From: CBDAMZ01 sp965197375
GTDB lineage: Bacteria; Acidobacteriota; Vicinamibacteria; Vicinamibacterales; UBA8438
Direction: 5' to 3'
Length of the DNA stretch: 64,000 nucleotides
NCBI GenBank assembly: GCA_965197375.1
Contig: CBDAMZ010000005.1
Coordinates: forward strand, 1-64,000
The notes beneath the pieces are model-generated. The model was not told where the DNA came from. It saw only the letters and a list, made by a program, of their open reading frames with translations, and did not search any database. Made by a program: the position numbers and the translations under genes. Position 1 is the first letter of the stretch. Every line of letters starts with the position of its first letter. This document shows, piece after piece, positions 23,875 through 33,316 of the stretch.

Positions 23875-26574
23875 ATGACGTCCGCTGAGATCAGACAGAG
23901 CTTCCTGGATTTCTTCGAATCGCACGATCACCGCATCGTGCCAAGTGCGTCGCTGGTGCCTAGCGACGACCCGACGCTTCTGTTCACCAATGCCGGGATG
24001 AACCAATTTAAGGATACCTTTCTCAGCGAGGGTCGCTACGATTACCGGCGGGCTGCCAGCGTACAAAAATGTATGCGCGTCAGCGGCAAGCACAACGACC
24101 TCGACAACGTAGGTCCCTCTCTGCGCCACCACACGTTCTTCGAAATGCTTGGCAATTTTTCGTTCGGCGACTACTTCAAGGCCGAGGCGATCGCGTTCGC
24201 CTGGCAACTGCTGACTGACGTCTGGAAGCTTCCACCGGAGCGGTTGTACGCAACGATCTTTAAAGGTGAAGCGGAGATTCCAAAAGACGACGAAGCGTAC
24301 TCCACCTGGCGACGCTTGCTGCCGGCGGAGCGAATCGGCGAGATGGGCCTAGCTGAAAATTTCTGGGCTATGGGCAACACCGGGCCCTGCGGCCGCTGCT
24401 CGGAAATTCACTTCTATCGAGGAGATCATCTCCCCTGCCCGGAGTCGACGTGCTTAGGCCTCGACTGCAGTTGCGATCGCTACGTGGAAATCTGGAATAA
24501 CGTCTTTATGGAGTTCGAGCGCCAAGCAGATGGGACATTGACGCCACTACCGGCCCCCTCGATCGACACCGGCATGGGGCTCGAGCGGGTCGTGGCGGTA
24601 CTCCAAAACAAACTCTCGAATTACGACACCGATTTATTCACGCCTCTGTTGAGTCGGATCGGCCAACTCGCGGGTGTTAGTTACGGCCCGCTCGTCGGCA
24701 ACGGTTCCACCGGCGCCGGCGACGTGTCCATTCGTCTCATCGCGGACCACATGCGAGCGATGACGTTTCTTATCGCCGACGGCGTGCTCCCATCGAACGA
24801 ATGGCGCGGTTATGTCCTACGGAAAATCATGCGGCGCGCCATGCGCCACGGGAAGAAACTGGGAATGACCGAGCCATTGTTACACATGCTCGTGGAGGTC
24901 ATTGTCGACGAAATGGGGACAGCCCACCCAGAGCTTTGCGCCAACCGAGACGCGATCGTGAAAGTTGTGCGGACAGAGGAGGAAAGGTTCGACGCAGTTT
25001 TAAGCGGTGGTCTTCCAAGGCTGGAAGCGGCGCTCGCCGAGACGGAACGGACGTCACGGACGATCGCCGGTGACGAAGTTTTCAGACTGTACGACACGTT
25101 TGGGCTACCGCTTGATTTTATAGAGGACATTGCGGGCGAGCGAACTTTTGGCGTCGACCGCGCGGGTTTCGAACGAGCGCTCGAGACCCAGCGCCAGAAG
25201 TCTCGCGCCGGTCAGGCGTTCGGCACGGGCAGTAAGCAGGAGTGGATGTACGCTTCAAAAAAGGATCGGCAAACTTTTCAGAAAATGGAAAATCGCTCAG
25301 AAAGCTACGACATAACGACGGTCCAGACAATACCGATCGTTGCACTGTTCGACTCCGAGTGCCGGCAAGTCAAGGAACTGGGCGAAGGTGCCACGGGCTA
25401 CGTCCTACTGGAGCACACGCCCTTCTATCTCGAGGCCGGCGGCCAGGTCTCTGACACGGGGTGGCTGCGAGGTGAACATAGCGAAGCTACCGTCGAGGCG
25501 ATGGTCCGCTTGATCCCAGGCGGACCACGTGTCCACGCGGTCCGTGTCGCATCGGGACGTCTGGCGCCACGCATGTCCGTCACAGCGGAAGTCGATCAAC
25601 GTCGTCGAGACGCGACGGCTCGTAACCACACGGCGACACATCTACTACATGCGGCCCTCCGTCAGGTGGCGGGCACCCACGTGAAGCAAGCCGGTTCCTT
25701 GGTCGCCCCCGACCGTCTCCGGTTCGATTTCGTACACTCCGAAGGCCTCACAGCCGCACAGATTAACGAGCTTGAACTGGTGGTCAACTCCCATATCTAT
25801 GGCAACCAAGAGGTCCGTACTTACCTGCGCGCAACCGAGGAAGCAATTGCTGACGGGGCAATGGCACTGTTCGGTGAGAAATACGGCAAGCAGGTGCGTG
25901 TAGTGTCAATCACAGGCTTCTCAATGGAACTGTGCGGCGGTACGCATTGCCGTGCCACCGGAGATATTGGGCCGTTCGTCATCACGCAGGAAGTTGGCGT
26001 GGCTGCGGGCGTTCGCCGCATCGAAGCAGTCACGGGTAAATACGCGGTCGAACAGCTACAGCAGCGCCGTCAGGCGGTCGGCGGCATCCTCGATGTGCTC
26101 GGCGTGACCGAGGACAAAGCAGCAGCAGTTGTCCAGAAACTGCAGACAGAAGCCAAGCGTCTCGCCCGGGAAGTCGAGCAGCTCAAGGTCGAGGCCATTA
26201 TGGGATCGCCGGGTGGTTTGACCCACGACATCATCAATATTGATGGGGTCAAGATGGTGACGCGCCGCGTATCCGGCCTTGACAAGGGGACTCTCCGAGC
26301 GCTGGCCGACTCGCTTCGGGATCGACTCGGCAGCGGCGTTGTAGTACTGGCATCGGAGACCGATGACAAGGTTTCCCTCGTTGCTTCGGTGACTAAGGAC
26401 CTGACGGATCGCGTGCACGCCGGTGACCTCGTGAAAGCAATCGCCCCGATTATTGGCGGAGATGGTGGCGGACGTCCAGACTTTGCCCAAGCGGGCGGGC
26501 GCTTGCCAAACCAAATCGACGCGGTGTTCTCCGAGAGTCAGACGGTTGTGAGCCGCATGCTCTCAAGCCGCTAG
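23875..26574 (+). CDS. alaS: Alanyl-tRNA synthetase
   Basis: Class II synthetase that charges tRNA-Ala, with editing. The 899 residues are full length: catalytic core from EIRQSFLDFFESHDH with FTNAGMNQFKDTFL and the MGLERVVAVLQ motif. The editing domain has HTATHLLHAALR and the zinc-site CGGTHCRATGDIG, followed by the C-Ala domain ending GDGGGRPDFAQAGG. An AGGA Shine-Dalgarno precedes the ATG. A possible promoter (TTGACT near 23807 and TACTAT just upstream of the start) lies in the 297-base gap after recX. Confidence 0.98.
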   Translation: MTSAEIRQSFLDFFESHDHRIVPSASLVPSDDPTLLFTNAGMNQFKDTFLSEGRYDYRRAASVQKCMRVSGKHNDLDNVGPSLRHHTFFEMLGNFSFGDYFKAEAIAFAWQLLTDVWKLPPERLYATIFKGEAEIPKDDEAYSTWRRLLPAERIGEMGLAENFWAMGNTGPCGRCSEIHFYRGDHLPCPESTCLGLDCSCDRYVEIWNNVFMEFERQADGTLTPLPAPSIDTGMGLERVVAVLQNKLSNYDTDLFTPLLSRIGQLAGVSYGPLVGNGSTGAGDVSIRLIADHMRAMTFLIADGVLPSNEWRGYVLRKIMRRAMRHGKKLGMTEPLLHMLVEVIVDEMGTAHPELCANRDAIVKVVRTEEERFDAVLSGGLPRLEAALAETERTSRTIAGDEVFRLYDTFGLPLDFIEDIAGERTFGVDRAGFERALETQRQKSRAGQAFGTGSKQEWMYASKKDRQTFQKMENRSESYDITTVQTIPIVALFDSECRQVKELGEGATGYVLLEHTPFYLEAGGQVSDTGWLRGEHSEATVEAMVRLIPGGPRVHAVRVASGRLAPRMSVTAEVDQRRRDATARNHTATHLLHAALRQVAGTHVKQAGSLVAPDRLRFDFVHSEGLTAAQINELELVVNSHIYGNQEVRTYLRATEEAIADGAMALFGEKYGKQVRVVSITGFSMELCGGTHCRATGDIGPFVITQEVGVAAGVRRIEAVTGKYAVEQLQQRRQAVGGILDVLGVTEDKAAAVVQKLQTEAKRLAREVEQLKVEAIMGSPGGLTHDIINIDGVKMVTRRVSGLDKGTLRALADSLRDRLGSGVVVLASETDDKVSLVASVTKDLTDRVHAGDLVKAIAPIIGGDGGGRPDFAQAGGRLPNQIDAVFSESQTVVSRMLSSR

Positions 26575-26690
26575 CCACTAAACCATCTAGCAGAGTTGTG
26601 CTGAAGGGTCTTCTCGCGCTCGGTTCCTTTAGGCTAGCCACCCTCGCGGCACCGGCCGCATGACTGCACAGTGGCTACCAAACCGCGATA

Positions 26691-27077
26691 GTGTCCACTC
26701 TCCCACTGTTGCAGATACGGTTGGATGTGTGGCCGGATGTAACCTGCCTCTTCAGAACGCGCGGCGCGGCTCAAAAGGCATGCAGGGGCGGTAAAATCAA
26801 CGTAAACGGCCAACGAGCGAAGCCGCACCGTAAAGTCTACCGAGGCGATCAAATCACCATCACACGACCGACCGGTCTAAAACAGCGGATCGCAGTGAGG
26901 GAACTCACCGATCGATCTGTCCCGAAAGCGATAGCCAGAACCTTGTACGAGGACCACACCCCAGCGCTGAGCCCGGATGAGGTGGAGTTCAGACACTTTT
27001 TGCGCCGGCTGGCACCTTCGGCGGCACCCGGTAAACACGAGCGCCGCCGCCGCCGTCAGTCAAAGGAACGCGGATAA
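26691..27077 (+). CDS. S4-domain RNA-binding protein (Hsp15-like)
   Basis: A 128-residue protein with an N-terminal S4 RNA-binding domain: IRLDVWPDVTCLFRTRGAA, ACRGGKINVNGQRAKPHRKV and YRGDQITI, matching the Hsp15 group that binds stalled 50S subunits. The tail is strongly basic (KHERRRRRQSKERG). It starts with GTG. It precedes rpsT on the same strand with a promoter-like element between them. Confidence 0.82.
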   Translation: MSTLPLLQIRLDVWPDVTCLFRTRGAAQKACRGGKINVNGQRAKPHRKVYRGDQITITRPTGLKQRIAVRELTDRSVPKAIARTLYEDHTPALSPDEVEFRHFLRRLAPSAAPGKHERRRRRQSKERG

Positions 27078-27091
27078 CCACTATATCGGTA

Positions 27092-27097
27092 TATAAT
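27092..27097 (+). promoter_or_regulatory. Candidate -10 element (TATAAT) of rpsT
   Basis: A consensus TATAAT in TCGGTATATAATGGC ends 9 bases before ATG 27107. No Shine-Dalgarno fits in the gap, so the mRNA would be leaderless or nearly so. Confidence 0.6.
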
Positions 27098-27106
27098 GGC
27101 GTGTTT

Positions 27107-27379
27107 ATGGCGACACACAAATCGGCTCTTAAAGCGCACCGGCAGAGCCTAAAGCGCCGCGAGCGAAACCGCCAGCTCCGCAGCCAGATGCGACGCGCAC
27201 TGAGGTCGTTCAGGACAGCTGCCGGCGATGGCGATACCATCAAGGTAGCCAAGGCCCTAGGATCGACCGTTTCGTGGGTCGACAAGCTCGCCGGAAAAGG
27301 CGTTATCCATGCCAATGCCGCGGCGCGTCACAAGTCGCGACTGGCCAAGCTCATGGCTAAGGCCGAGTTAGAGAGCTAG
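27107..27379 (+). CDS. rpsT: 30S ribosomal protein S20
   Basis: Primary 16S rRNA-binding protein. The 90-residue product is strongly basic and helical, with THKSALKAHRQSLKRRERNR at the N-terminus and KGVIHANAAARHKSRLAKL near the C-terminus; both are standard for S20. ATG 27107 is preferred to GTG 27101 because MATHKSA is the usual beginning. The end overlaps the convergent holA by 4 bases. Confidence 0.96.
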   Translation: MATHKSALKAHRQSLKRRERNRQLRSQMRRALRSFRTAAGDGDTIKVAKALGSTVSWVDKLAGKGVIHANAAARHKSRLAKLMAKAELES

Positions 27380-28326
27380 TTGCCACTAGCGCCGGAGTGG
27401 ATCAGCGCGGCGCCACATAGCTCCACTACCAACCGCTCCAGCAACACCCGTGGCTCACCTGCTGATCGCTTGAGGTCGAGATCCGTACGGAACACTGCGT
27501 CAACCGCTGTAGGGACCCGGACGCCCAGCAGGCGTGTCCGCACCACCCAGGCCAGTTGACCCAGGACCATGTGCGGTACAGCCCCAGCCTCCAACGCTAG
27601 CGCGAGCTCACGCAAGGCAACCTCAGTGGCGCCCCGCTCGATGGCCCGCGCGACTGCCCAGTCGTCGTGAGCGGCTGCAGGCCCAGCAACCTCCTGCACA
27701 TCCGTGATAGCAATCGACGGCTTGCCTGTAGCGAAAAGGAGAAGTCGATCGACTTCACCCCGCAGACGTCCAAGGTCTGGGCCCACTAATTCACCGAGGA
27801 ACCGAAGCGCTGCCGGTTCAATTTGTTTACCTGCCGCTGTCACACGCGCACGGATCCAGCGCTTGGCGTCCGTCACGTCCTCAAGCCCACCACACCGCAC
27901 AACGGTGGCTCGGCTCAGGAGTCGCTTGCTGATCCGGCGCCGTTCATCCAGATCAGCCGCCACGAGGACAAGCGTAGCGTGCACAGCTGGCGCGTCGAGA
28001 TACCGCTCGAACGCGTCTAGATCCTGCATGGTCGACTGGTTTTCACGCTTTGGATTCAGAAAGCGCTCCGCCCGAAGCGCGATCACGACACGCCGCGGCG
28101 CCATCATGGGTAGAGTGCGCAACGCATCGAGTACGGCACCCAACCTGACGTCACCACCGTGCAAGCGCTCGACATTGAATGCACGAATTTCCTCGTCGAC
28201 GATATCTTCAAATTCCGAGGCAAGCTCAGCCTTCTCATGTTCATCATCACCAAGAACAAGGTAAACGGGAGCGACCGCGCCAGACTTAATTTGTTTTCGT
28301 AGAGCGGCTGGCGTAAGGCTTGGCAT
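27376..28326 (-). CDS. holA: DNA polymerase III delta subunit
   Basis: Clamp-loader subunit that opens the sliding clamp. The 316 residues begin MPSLTPAALRKQIKSG and continue with VYLVLGDDEHEKAEL, the AAA+-like fold without Walker residues typical of HolA. FNVERLHGGDVRLGAVLDAL and LRGEVDRLLLFATGKP also match. It is the last gene of leuS-lptE-holA, an order also seen in other Gram-negative bacteria. Confidence 0.9.
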   Translation of the reverse strand: MPSLTPAALRKQIKSGAVAPVYLVLGDDEHEKAELASEFEDIVDEEIRAFNVERLHGGDVRLGAVLDALRTLPMMAPRRVVIALRAERFLNPKRENQSTMQDLDAFERYLDAPAVHATLVLVAADLDERRRISKRLLSRATVVRCGGLEDVTDAKRWIRARVTAAGKQIEPAALRFLGELVGPDLGRLRGEVDRLLLFATGKPSIAITDVQEVAGPAAAHDDWAVARAIERGATEVALRELALALEAGAVPHMVLGQLAWVVRTRLLGVRVPTAVDAVFRTDLDLKRSAGEPRVLLERLVVELCGAALIHSGASGN

Positions 28327-28425
28327 TGACTAAGTGCTACCTTCCAGAAACGCAGCAGGGCCAAAAACACCGGCCCCGTAAGGCGCGAGGAGAAAGAATA
28401 TTTGGAGCATTTGGCCAACGACCAA

Positions 28426-28977
28426 TTAGAAAGCTTCAAGGATAGAGCTGACAACTGTCTGCGCGAAATCCTGGGCGATGCGCTCAACAGCGTTAGAGCG
28501 CTGCCCGAAGAAGGCCGAAACATCGGCAACTGCTCCCGCCCCTGAGGCCACCTCATACTCGTCACTAAATACGAGCTGCGGATTGTTCCACAGTGCCTCA
28601 TCAGAAGCCACGTCTAGAAACTCGATGCTGGCCGTGAGCGTGAAGATATAGCGGGACGCCTGCTGATCGCCGGTGAAGCTTGCGGGCACGACAGTGATGG
28701 TGCTGATGGTGCCGTTCAGTACAGCGTCAACACCAGTAGCACCTGGAAGCACACGGTACCGACCGCGCCCAATGAATGCGGTTCGCACCTGCTGCGTCAG
28801 CAGCTGCTCAACCTCAAACGCGGCCGTGTTATTGACGAACATCGGAATACCGATCGTTTTGATGTGGTCCGGGATAAAAGATCCCCGCCCAGACAGCGTG
28901 TAGCCGCACGATGTCGTCATTGCAACTATCACAACGAGAGTTCCCAAACGGCACGCCTCGTGGAACGGCTTCCCCAT
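28426..28977 (-). CDS. lptE: LPS-assembly lipoprotein LptE
   Basis: Outer-membrane lipoprotein that plugs LptD during LPS insertion. The 183-residue precursor has a signal peptide and lipobox VAMTTSC (Cys about residue 24) followed by GYTLSGRGSFIPDHIKTIG. This is the classic LptE mature start, with IPMFVNNTAAFEVEQLLT after it. Start ATG 28977 is chosen because GAGGGAG lies just upstream; ATG 28992 is also in frame. It lies just downstream of leuS and about 100 bases upstream of holA. Confidence 0.9.
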   Translation of the reverse strand: MGKPFHEACRLGTLVVIVAMTTSCGYTLSGRGSFIPDHIKTIGIPMFVNNTAAFEVEQLLTQQVRTAFIGRGRYRVLPGATGVDAVLNGTISTITVVPASFTGDQQASRYIFTLTASIEFLDVASDEALWNNPQLVFSDEYEVASGAGAVADVSAFFGQRSNAVERIAQDFAQTVVSSILEAF

Positions 28978-29005
28978 GATGTGCTCCCTCATAACCCGAA
29001 CGTTA

Positions 29006-31558
29006 CTATTTCGTGACGACGCTCACGACCTTTCGTGGAACGACGACGACGCGGTCGATACTCTTGCCCGACGTATATGTCTGAACGTTCGGGTGTTCTA
29101 GCGCCAACTGTCTGAGCTCTGTCTCAGGTGTTTCTGCCGCCACGGTTAACCGAGCCCGTACCTTGCCGTTCACCTGGATCGGAAGAACCAGCTCCTCCGC
29201 CCGCGCTATGTCCGGGTCGAACGCCGGCCAACCAGAGGCTTCGACCCCCTCACTATGGCCCAACGCCTCCCAGAGCTCTTCGGCCAAGTGGGGCGTAAAG
29301 GGCGCTAGCATTAGGACAAGTGCCTCTGTTGCCTCCTTCAGGACCGCGGCCGTACTCGATGATGCGAACAAGGCCTCTTGGCCAGGCTCCGTTAAATATG
29401 GTCCAAGCCGTTCCTGTTCGCAGAAGGCGTAGAGCTCATTGGTTAACTCCATCAGGGCCGACACGGCCGTATTAAGATGGACCCGGGGATCAAGATCGGC
29501 CGACACGCGCCGGATGGTATCGTGGGTCTTACGGCGCAACGAACGCTCGGCATCGGTCAGCACGGCTGGCACCGGAACTACGACCACGCCACTCCCAAAC
29601 GTCGCCGCTAACGGAGTCACGAGCCGCCAAACTCGGCTGAGGAACCGTGCGCTTCCCTCGAGCCCTGCATCAGTCCACTCGGTTTCCTTTTCCGGCGGTG
29701 CAACGAACATTTCGTAGAGCCGCAAGGCGTCGGCACCATATATCGACGTCATTTCGTCAGGGTCGACCACATTACCTTTCGACTTCGACATGACCGCTCC
29801 GTTACGCAATACCATTCCCTGGGTAAGTAGACGGGTAAATGGCTCGTCATGCGCCACCAACCCAAGGTCCCGGAGTACCTTGCAAAAGAACCTAGAGTAG
29901 ATCAAATGAAGAATAGCGTGCTCCACACCACCGCTGTAGAAATCGACCGGCGCCCAATACGCTACGTTTGAGGAACTAAATGGCGCCGCATCGTTCCGTG
30001 GGTCGCAGTACCGGTAGAAGTACCAAGACGAATCGACGAAGGTGTCCATCGTATCCGTTTCGCGGCGAGCCTGGCCTCCGCACTCTGGGCAGGTGGTGTT
30101 AACAAACTCGGCCACCTGTGCCAACGGCGACTCGCCCCGACCCGTAAACACATCGACGCTCGGCAACTCGACCGGCAGCTGCTTATAAGGCACTGGACAC
30201 ACACTGCAGTCATCGCAGTAGATGATCGGAATTGGTGTGCCCCAGTAGCGCTGACGAGAAATCCCCCAGTCTTTAAGCCGAAACAGAACTTCTGCCCGGC
30301 CAATGCCACGTTCTGTCGCCGCACGCGTCATAACCGCGATGGCTTCGGCGCTCGGGAGGCCAGAAAACTCCCCGGAGTTAACCACGCGGCCAGGCTCCGT
30401 AAAGGGCACCTCTAGCTTCGCTCCCGACACCGGCTCGGCCCCATCCGGCTGAACCACCACCCGCACCGGTAGACCATATTTCCTGGCAAAATCGAAGTCG
30501 CGTTTGTCATGAGCGGGGACAGCCATGATAGCGCCCGTTCCATATTCCGCTAGCACGAAATTGGCAATCCAGATCGGAACCGACGCGCCGGTGAACGGAT
30601 TGATGGCCCGGCGCCCCGTATCGAAGCCTTCCTTCTCGATTTGCCCAGTCAGGCGAGCTGTCCGGTCAAGCGCGCGAAACCGTCCGACCCGCTCGCGGAA
30701 CATTCCTGCCTCTGGGCTTTCGGCCACGAATCGCTCGACGAGCTCGTGTTCAGGTGCCAACAAGACGAACGTCGCGCCGTAGACCGTGTCGATCCGCGTC
30801 GTGAAGATCTCAATCCCGTTATCGATCGTGTCGGCCGAACCCTCCGCCACCATAATTAGAAACCGGACCATCGCTCCTTCTGACCGGCCGATCCAGTTCC
30901 GCTGCATCGTCAGTACCTTGGCGGGCCACTGGTCAAGCTCGTCCGTTTTCGTGAGCAACTCATCCGCGTAACGAGTGATCCGCAAGAACCACTGTTCGAG
31001 ATCGCGCGTTCCTACTTGTGTGCCGCACCGCCAGCAGCCGCCCTCCACCACCTGTTCATTAGCTAGTACAGTCTGGCAGCTCTGGCACCAATTTACGCTC
31101 GAGCGTTTTCGATAGGCGAGGTCACGCTCGTACATCTTCAAGAAGATCCACTGATTCCACTTGTAGTAGTCCTGCTCGCAGGTGGCAAATTCTCTCTCCC
31201 ACGCATAGCTGATCCCCAAGCGCTGAAGCTGGCTTTTCATGTGAGCGATGTTGGCTCGCGTTAAGGTCTCTGGATGGATGCCGTCCTTGATCGCTGCGTT
31301 CTCGGCCGGCATCCCGAACGCGTCCCAGCCAAACGGATGGAGCACGTTGTAGCCACGCATCCGCTTCATCCTAGCGACCACGTCTCCTATCACGTAGTTC
31401 CGAACATGACCCACGTGCGCGTGTCCAGAGGGATATGCGAACATCACAAGGCAATAGAATTTTGGGCGAGCCGGGTCCACCGCCACCTCGAAGGTTCGGC
31501 GCTCAGCCCATCGTTGTTGCCACTTACGCTCGATGGCTTGCGGGTTGTACTCGCGCAC
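29006..31558 (-). CDS. leuS: Leucyl-tRNA synthetase
   Basis: Class I synthetase that charges tRNA-Leu. The 850 residues contain the HIGH-type motif PSGHAHVGHVRNYV and a zinc finger (CQSCQTVLANEQVVEGGCWRC). The CP1 editing domain has FTTRIDTVYGATFV. KMSKS appears as VMSKSKGNVVDPDE near residue 600. The start is GTG (MREYNPQAIERKWQ), a typical beginning. It is first in leuS-lptE-holA; TACACT about 14 bases upstream of the start may be a -10 element. Confidence 0.98.
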   Translation of the reverse strand: MREYNPQAIERKWQQRWAERRTFEVAVDPARPKFYCLVMFAYPSGHAHVGHVRNYVIGDVVARMKRMRGYNVLHPFGWDAFGMPAENAAIKDGIHPETLTRANIAHMKSQLQRLGISYAWEREFATCEQDYYKWNQWIFLKMYERDLAYRKRSSVNWCQSCQTVLANEQVVEGGCWRCGTQVGTRDLEQWFLRITRYADELLTKTDELDQWPAKVLTMQRNWIGRSEGAMVRFLIMVAEGSADTIDNGIEIFTTRIDTVYGATFVLLAPEHELVERFVAESPEAGMFRERVGRFRALDRTARLTGQIEKEGFDTGRRAINPFTGASVPIWIANFVLAEYGTGAIMAVPAHDKRDFDFARKYGLPVRVVVQPDGAEPVSGAKLEVPFTEPGRVVNSGEFSGLPSAEAIAVMTRAATERGIGRAEVLFRLKDWGISRQRYWGTPIPIIYCDDCSVCPVPYKQLPVELPSVDVFTGRGESPLAQVAEFVNTTCPECGGQARRETDTMDTFVDSSWYFYRYCDPRNDAAPFSSSNVAYWAPVDFYSGGVEHAILHLIYSRFFCKVLRDLGLVAHDEPFTRLLTQGMVLRNGAVMSKSKGNVVDPDEMTSIYGADALRLYEMFVAPPEKETEWTDAGLEGSARFLSRVWRLVTPLAATFGSGVVVVPVPAVLTDAERSLRRKTHDTIRRVSADLDPRVHLNTAVSALMELTNELYAFCEQERLGPYLTEPGQEALFASSSTAAVLKEATEALVLMLAPFTPHLAEELWEALGHSEGVEASGWPAFDPDIARAEELVLPIQVNGKVRARLTVAAETPETELRQLALEHPNVQTYTSGKSIDRVVVVPRKVVSVVTK

Positions 31559-32015
31559 AGGACTTTGTGCATAGTGTAGGCCAAAACGAAACTCTGGTGA
31601 ACCACGTATTCGCGAAACGCTATGTAGTGCGCTGGAACAAAAAACAGATCATCCTGGCATTAATGAACTAGAGCGGCCACTGACCCAATGCGGTGCACCA
31701 GAAAGCATCGCTCTAAGATGCCCCATGGTACGTACTCGAAATCCCAAAGAACGTGATCCTAAGAACTACCAGCGGATCACAGGCACCACGAATCTCAAAC
31801 CGTTTCTGACAACACGGCGTATTTTTAGCGTGTCGCTGACGCTGACACTCGTGCTCTTACTGCTGTCATTCGTCCCTCGCGTGCAGGTAAGCGAAATCCT
31901 TACTCAGTCGTTCTGGGGAGCGGCCGCGATGCTACTAGCGTGGCAGCTAGTGCTTTTTCTAAAACTCAGACGGTGCGCCGAAGAGCGGTCACTCGGAATA
32001 CTGATCCGCCCACAG

Positions 32016-32042
32016 TGAATCGTACCGGGTTTCTCGGAGACC
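32016..32042 (+). repeat. Terminal inverted repeat of the IS3-family element, left end
   Basis: 27 bases, an exact reverse complement of 33290-33316. The first three bases form the stop codon of the interrupted gene. Confidence 0.95.
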
Positions 32043-32054
32043 GAATGCGTTGAA

Positions 32055-32939
32055 TCAGGCCACCTCAGCCTGCTCATAGTACTGCGCCTCGAACTCTGCT
32101 GGTGGAATGTCCCCGAGCGGCCCCAACAGTCGTCGTGTGTTGAACCAGTCCACCCACGTCAAGGTGGCGAACTCCACGGCCTCGAGGGTGCGCCACGGGC
32201 CCTTCCGTCGAATCGCCTCCGTCTTGTACAAGCCGATCACCGATTCGGCGAGGGCATTGTCATAGGCATCGCCTTGGCTGCCGACCGACGGCGCGATGCC
32301 GGCGTCCACGAGGCGATCCGTGTACCGCATCGAGAGATATTGCGACCCGGCATCACTGTGATGTACGAGGCCGGTGAGGGCGTCGCCCCGGCGGGCGTAG
32401 ATCGCCTGCTCCACCGCATCCAGCACAAAGTCCGTGCGCATGGAGGCCGACACCCGCCAGCCCACAATGCGTCGCGCAAACACGTCGATGACGAACGCGA
32501 CGTAGCCAAAGCCGCCCCAGGGTGCGACGTACGTGAAATCGGAGACCCAGAGCTGATTCGGACGGGTGGCCACGAATCGGCGGTCAATGAGGTCCACCGG
32601 GCGACCGCCCTCACCGGCGTGGGTCGTGGTGACCCAGGCCCGGCCCCGGCAAGGCCCATCGCGCGCATCAGGCGCGCCACGGTGCAGCGCGCCACGCGGA
32701 CGCCGTCCCGTCGCAGCTGCTTCCAGACTTTCCGGGGGCCGTAGACCTGCTGGTGCGCGTCATAGACCCGCTGAATCTCGACGCGGAGCTGATCGTCGCG
32801 CTGCGCCCGTGCGGACCGGCGCGTCGGATGTGTCCGCTGGTGCCGATGGCGATGAGTCCGTCGACGGGGCGATCGGCAGCACGGCGCAGATCGGCTCGAC
32901 CCCGACCACGGCGCGATGGTCGGCGATGAACTGGACCAT
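32055..32939 (-). pseudogene. IS3-family OrfB (DDE integrase domain), frameshifted
   Basis: The frame starts at MVQFIADHRAVVGVEPIC, one frame back from OrfA as expected for programmed -1 frameshifting. Near 32865 homology moves to another frame (QRDDQLRVEIQRVYDAHQQ and WKQLRRDGVRVARCTVARLM). Near 32640 it returns to the first frame (NQLWVSDFTYVAPWGGFGYV). The DDE triad can be seen: D in WVSDFTYV, D in VHHSDAGSQYLS, E in DNALAESVIGLYKTE. The two indels compensate overall but leave a stop in the intervening frame, so no full OrfB can be made. Confidence 0.8.
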
Positions 32940-32944
32940 CGTGG

Positions 32945-33265
32945 CGACGTCCTCCGGCGGTCGCGCTCCGCCTGGGCGAAATACGCGAACGCTTTCCGCA
33001 GGATCTCATTCGCCCGCTTCAGCTCACGGACCTCGCGCTCCAGCTCCTTCAACCGCTCCCGCTCGCTCGTCGTCAGGCCCGGCCGATGCCCAGCATCACG
33101 CTGCGCCTGCCGCACCCACTTCCGCAGCGTCTCCGCCGTGCAGCCGAGCTTCGGCGCCACCGACTGCAGCACCGCCCACTCTGAGGCGTGGGCCTCCCGG
33201 TACTCCTCGACCATCCGGACGGCACGTTCGCGCACTTCCGGAGAAAACCGACTGGGACGCCCCAT
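32945..33265 (-). CDS. IS3-family OrfA (helix-turn-helix protein)
   Basis: About 107 residues beginning MGRPSRFSPEVRERAVRMV. A helix-turn-helix has LQSVAPKLGCTAETLRKWVR, and a leucine-zipper-like coiled coil has ERLKELEREVRELKRANEIL ending AFAYFAQAERDRR. It binds the IS ends and makes the OrfAB fusion by a -1 frameshift. The same frame stays open to 32237, but beyond about 32945 it is mostly not the OrfB frame, so the end given marks the homology boundary and not a stop codon. Confidence 0.8.
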
Positions 33266-33289
33266 AGCCCCCATCCTCCCAAGCAATGA

Positions 33290-33316
33290 GGTCTCCGAGA
33301 AACCCGGTACGATTCA
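33290..33316 (-). repeat. Terminal inverted repeat of the IS3-family element, right end
   Basis: 27 bases, an exact reverse complement of 32016-32042. Followed by the second copy of the CAG target duplication. Confidence 0.95.

Larger units (their letters stand above)
32016..33316 (-). mobile_element. IS3-family insertion sequence, 1,301 bp, probably inactive
   Basis: The ends are a perfect 27-bp inverted repeat (32016-32042 and 33290-33316) with outer bases TGA/TCA as in IS3-family elements. The element is flanked by CAG on both sides (32013-32015 and 33317-33319), a 3-bp target duplication. It encodes OrfA and OrfB on the minus strand, and OrfB is frameshifted. Insertion split a membrane-protein gene in frame. 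The perfect termini and intact duplication suggest a recent insertion despite the broken transposase. Confidence 0.93.

Noticed and set aside
31725..32018. A 97-residue two-helix membrane protein as a complete gene
   Set aside because: Its stop codon is the first three bases of the IS, and it rejoins the downstream fragment in frame when the IS is removed.
32566..33267. Plus-strand frame of 233 codons across the IS
   Set aside because: It is antisense to OrfA/OrfB, rich in Arg/Ala/Pro/Ser from high GC, and shows no protein-like pattern.
32237..33286. A single 349-codon minus-strand transposase
   Set aside because: Only its first part is OrfA. The middle is out of frame for about 35 codons and its last part does not encode the DDE domain, so it is not one functional protein.
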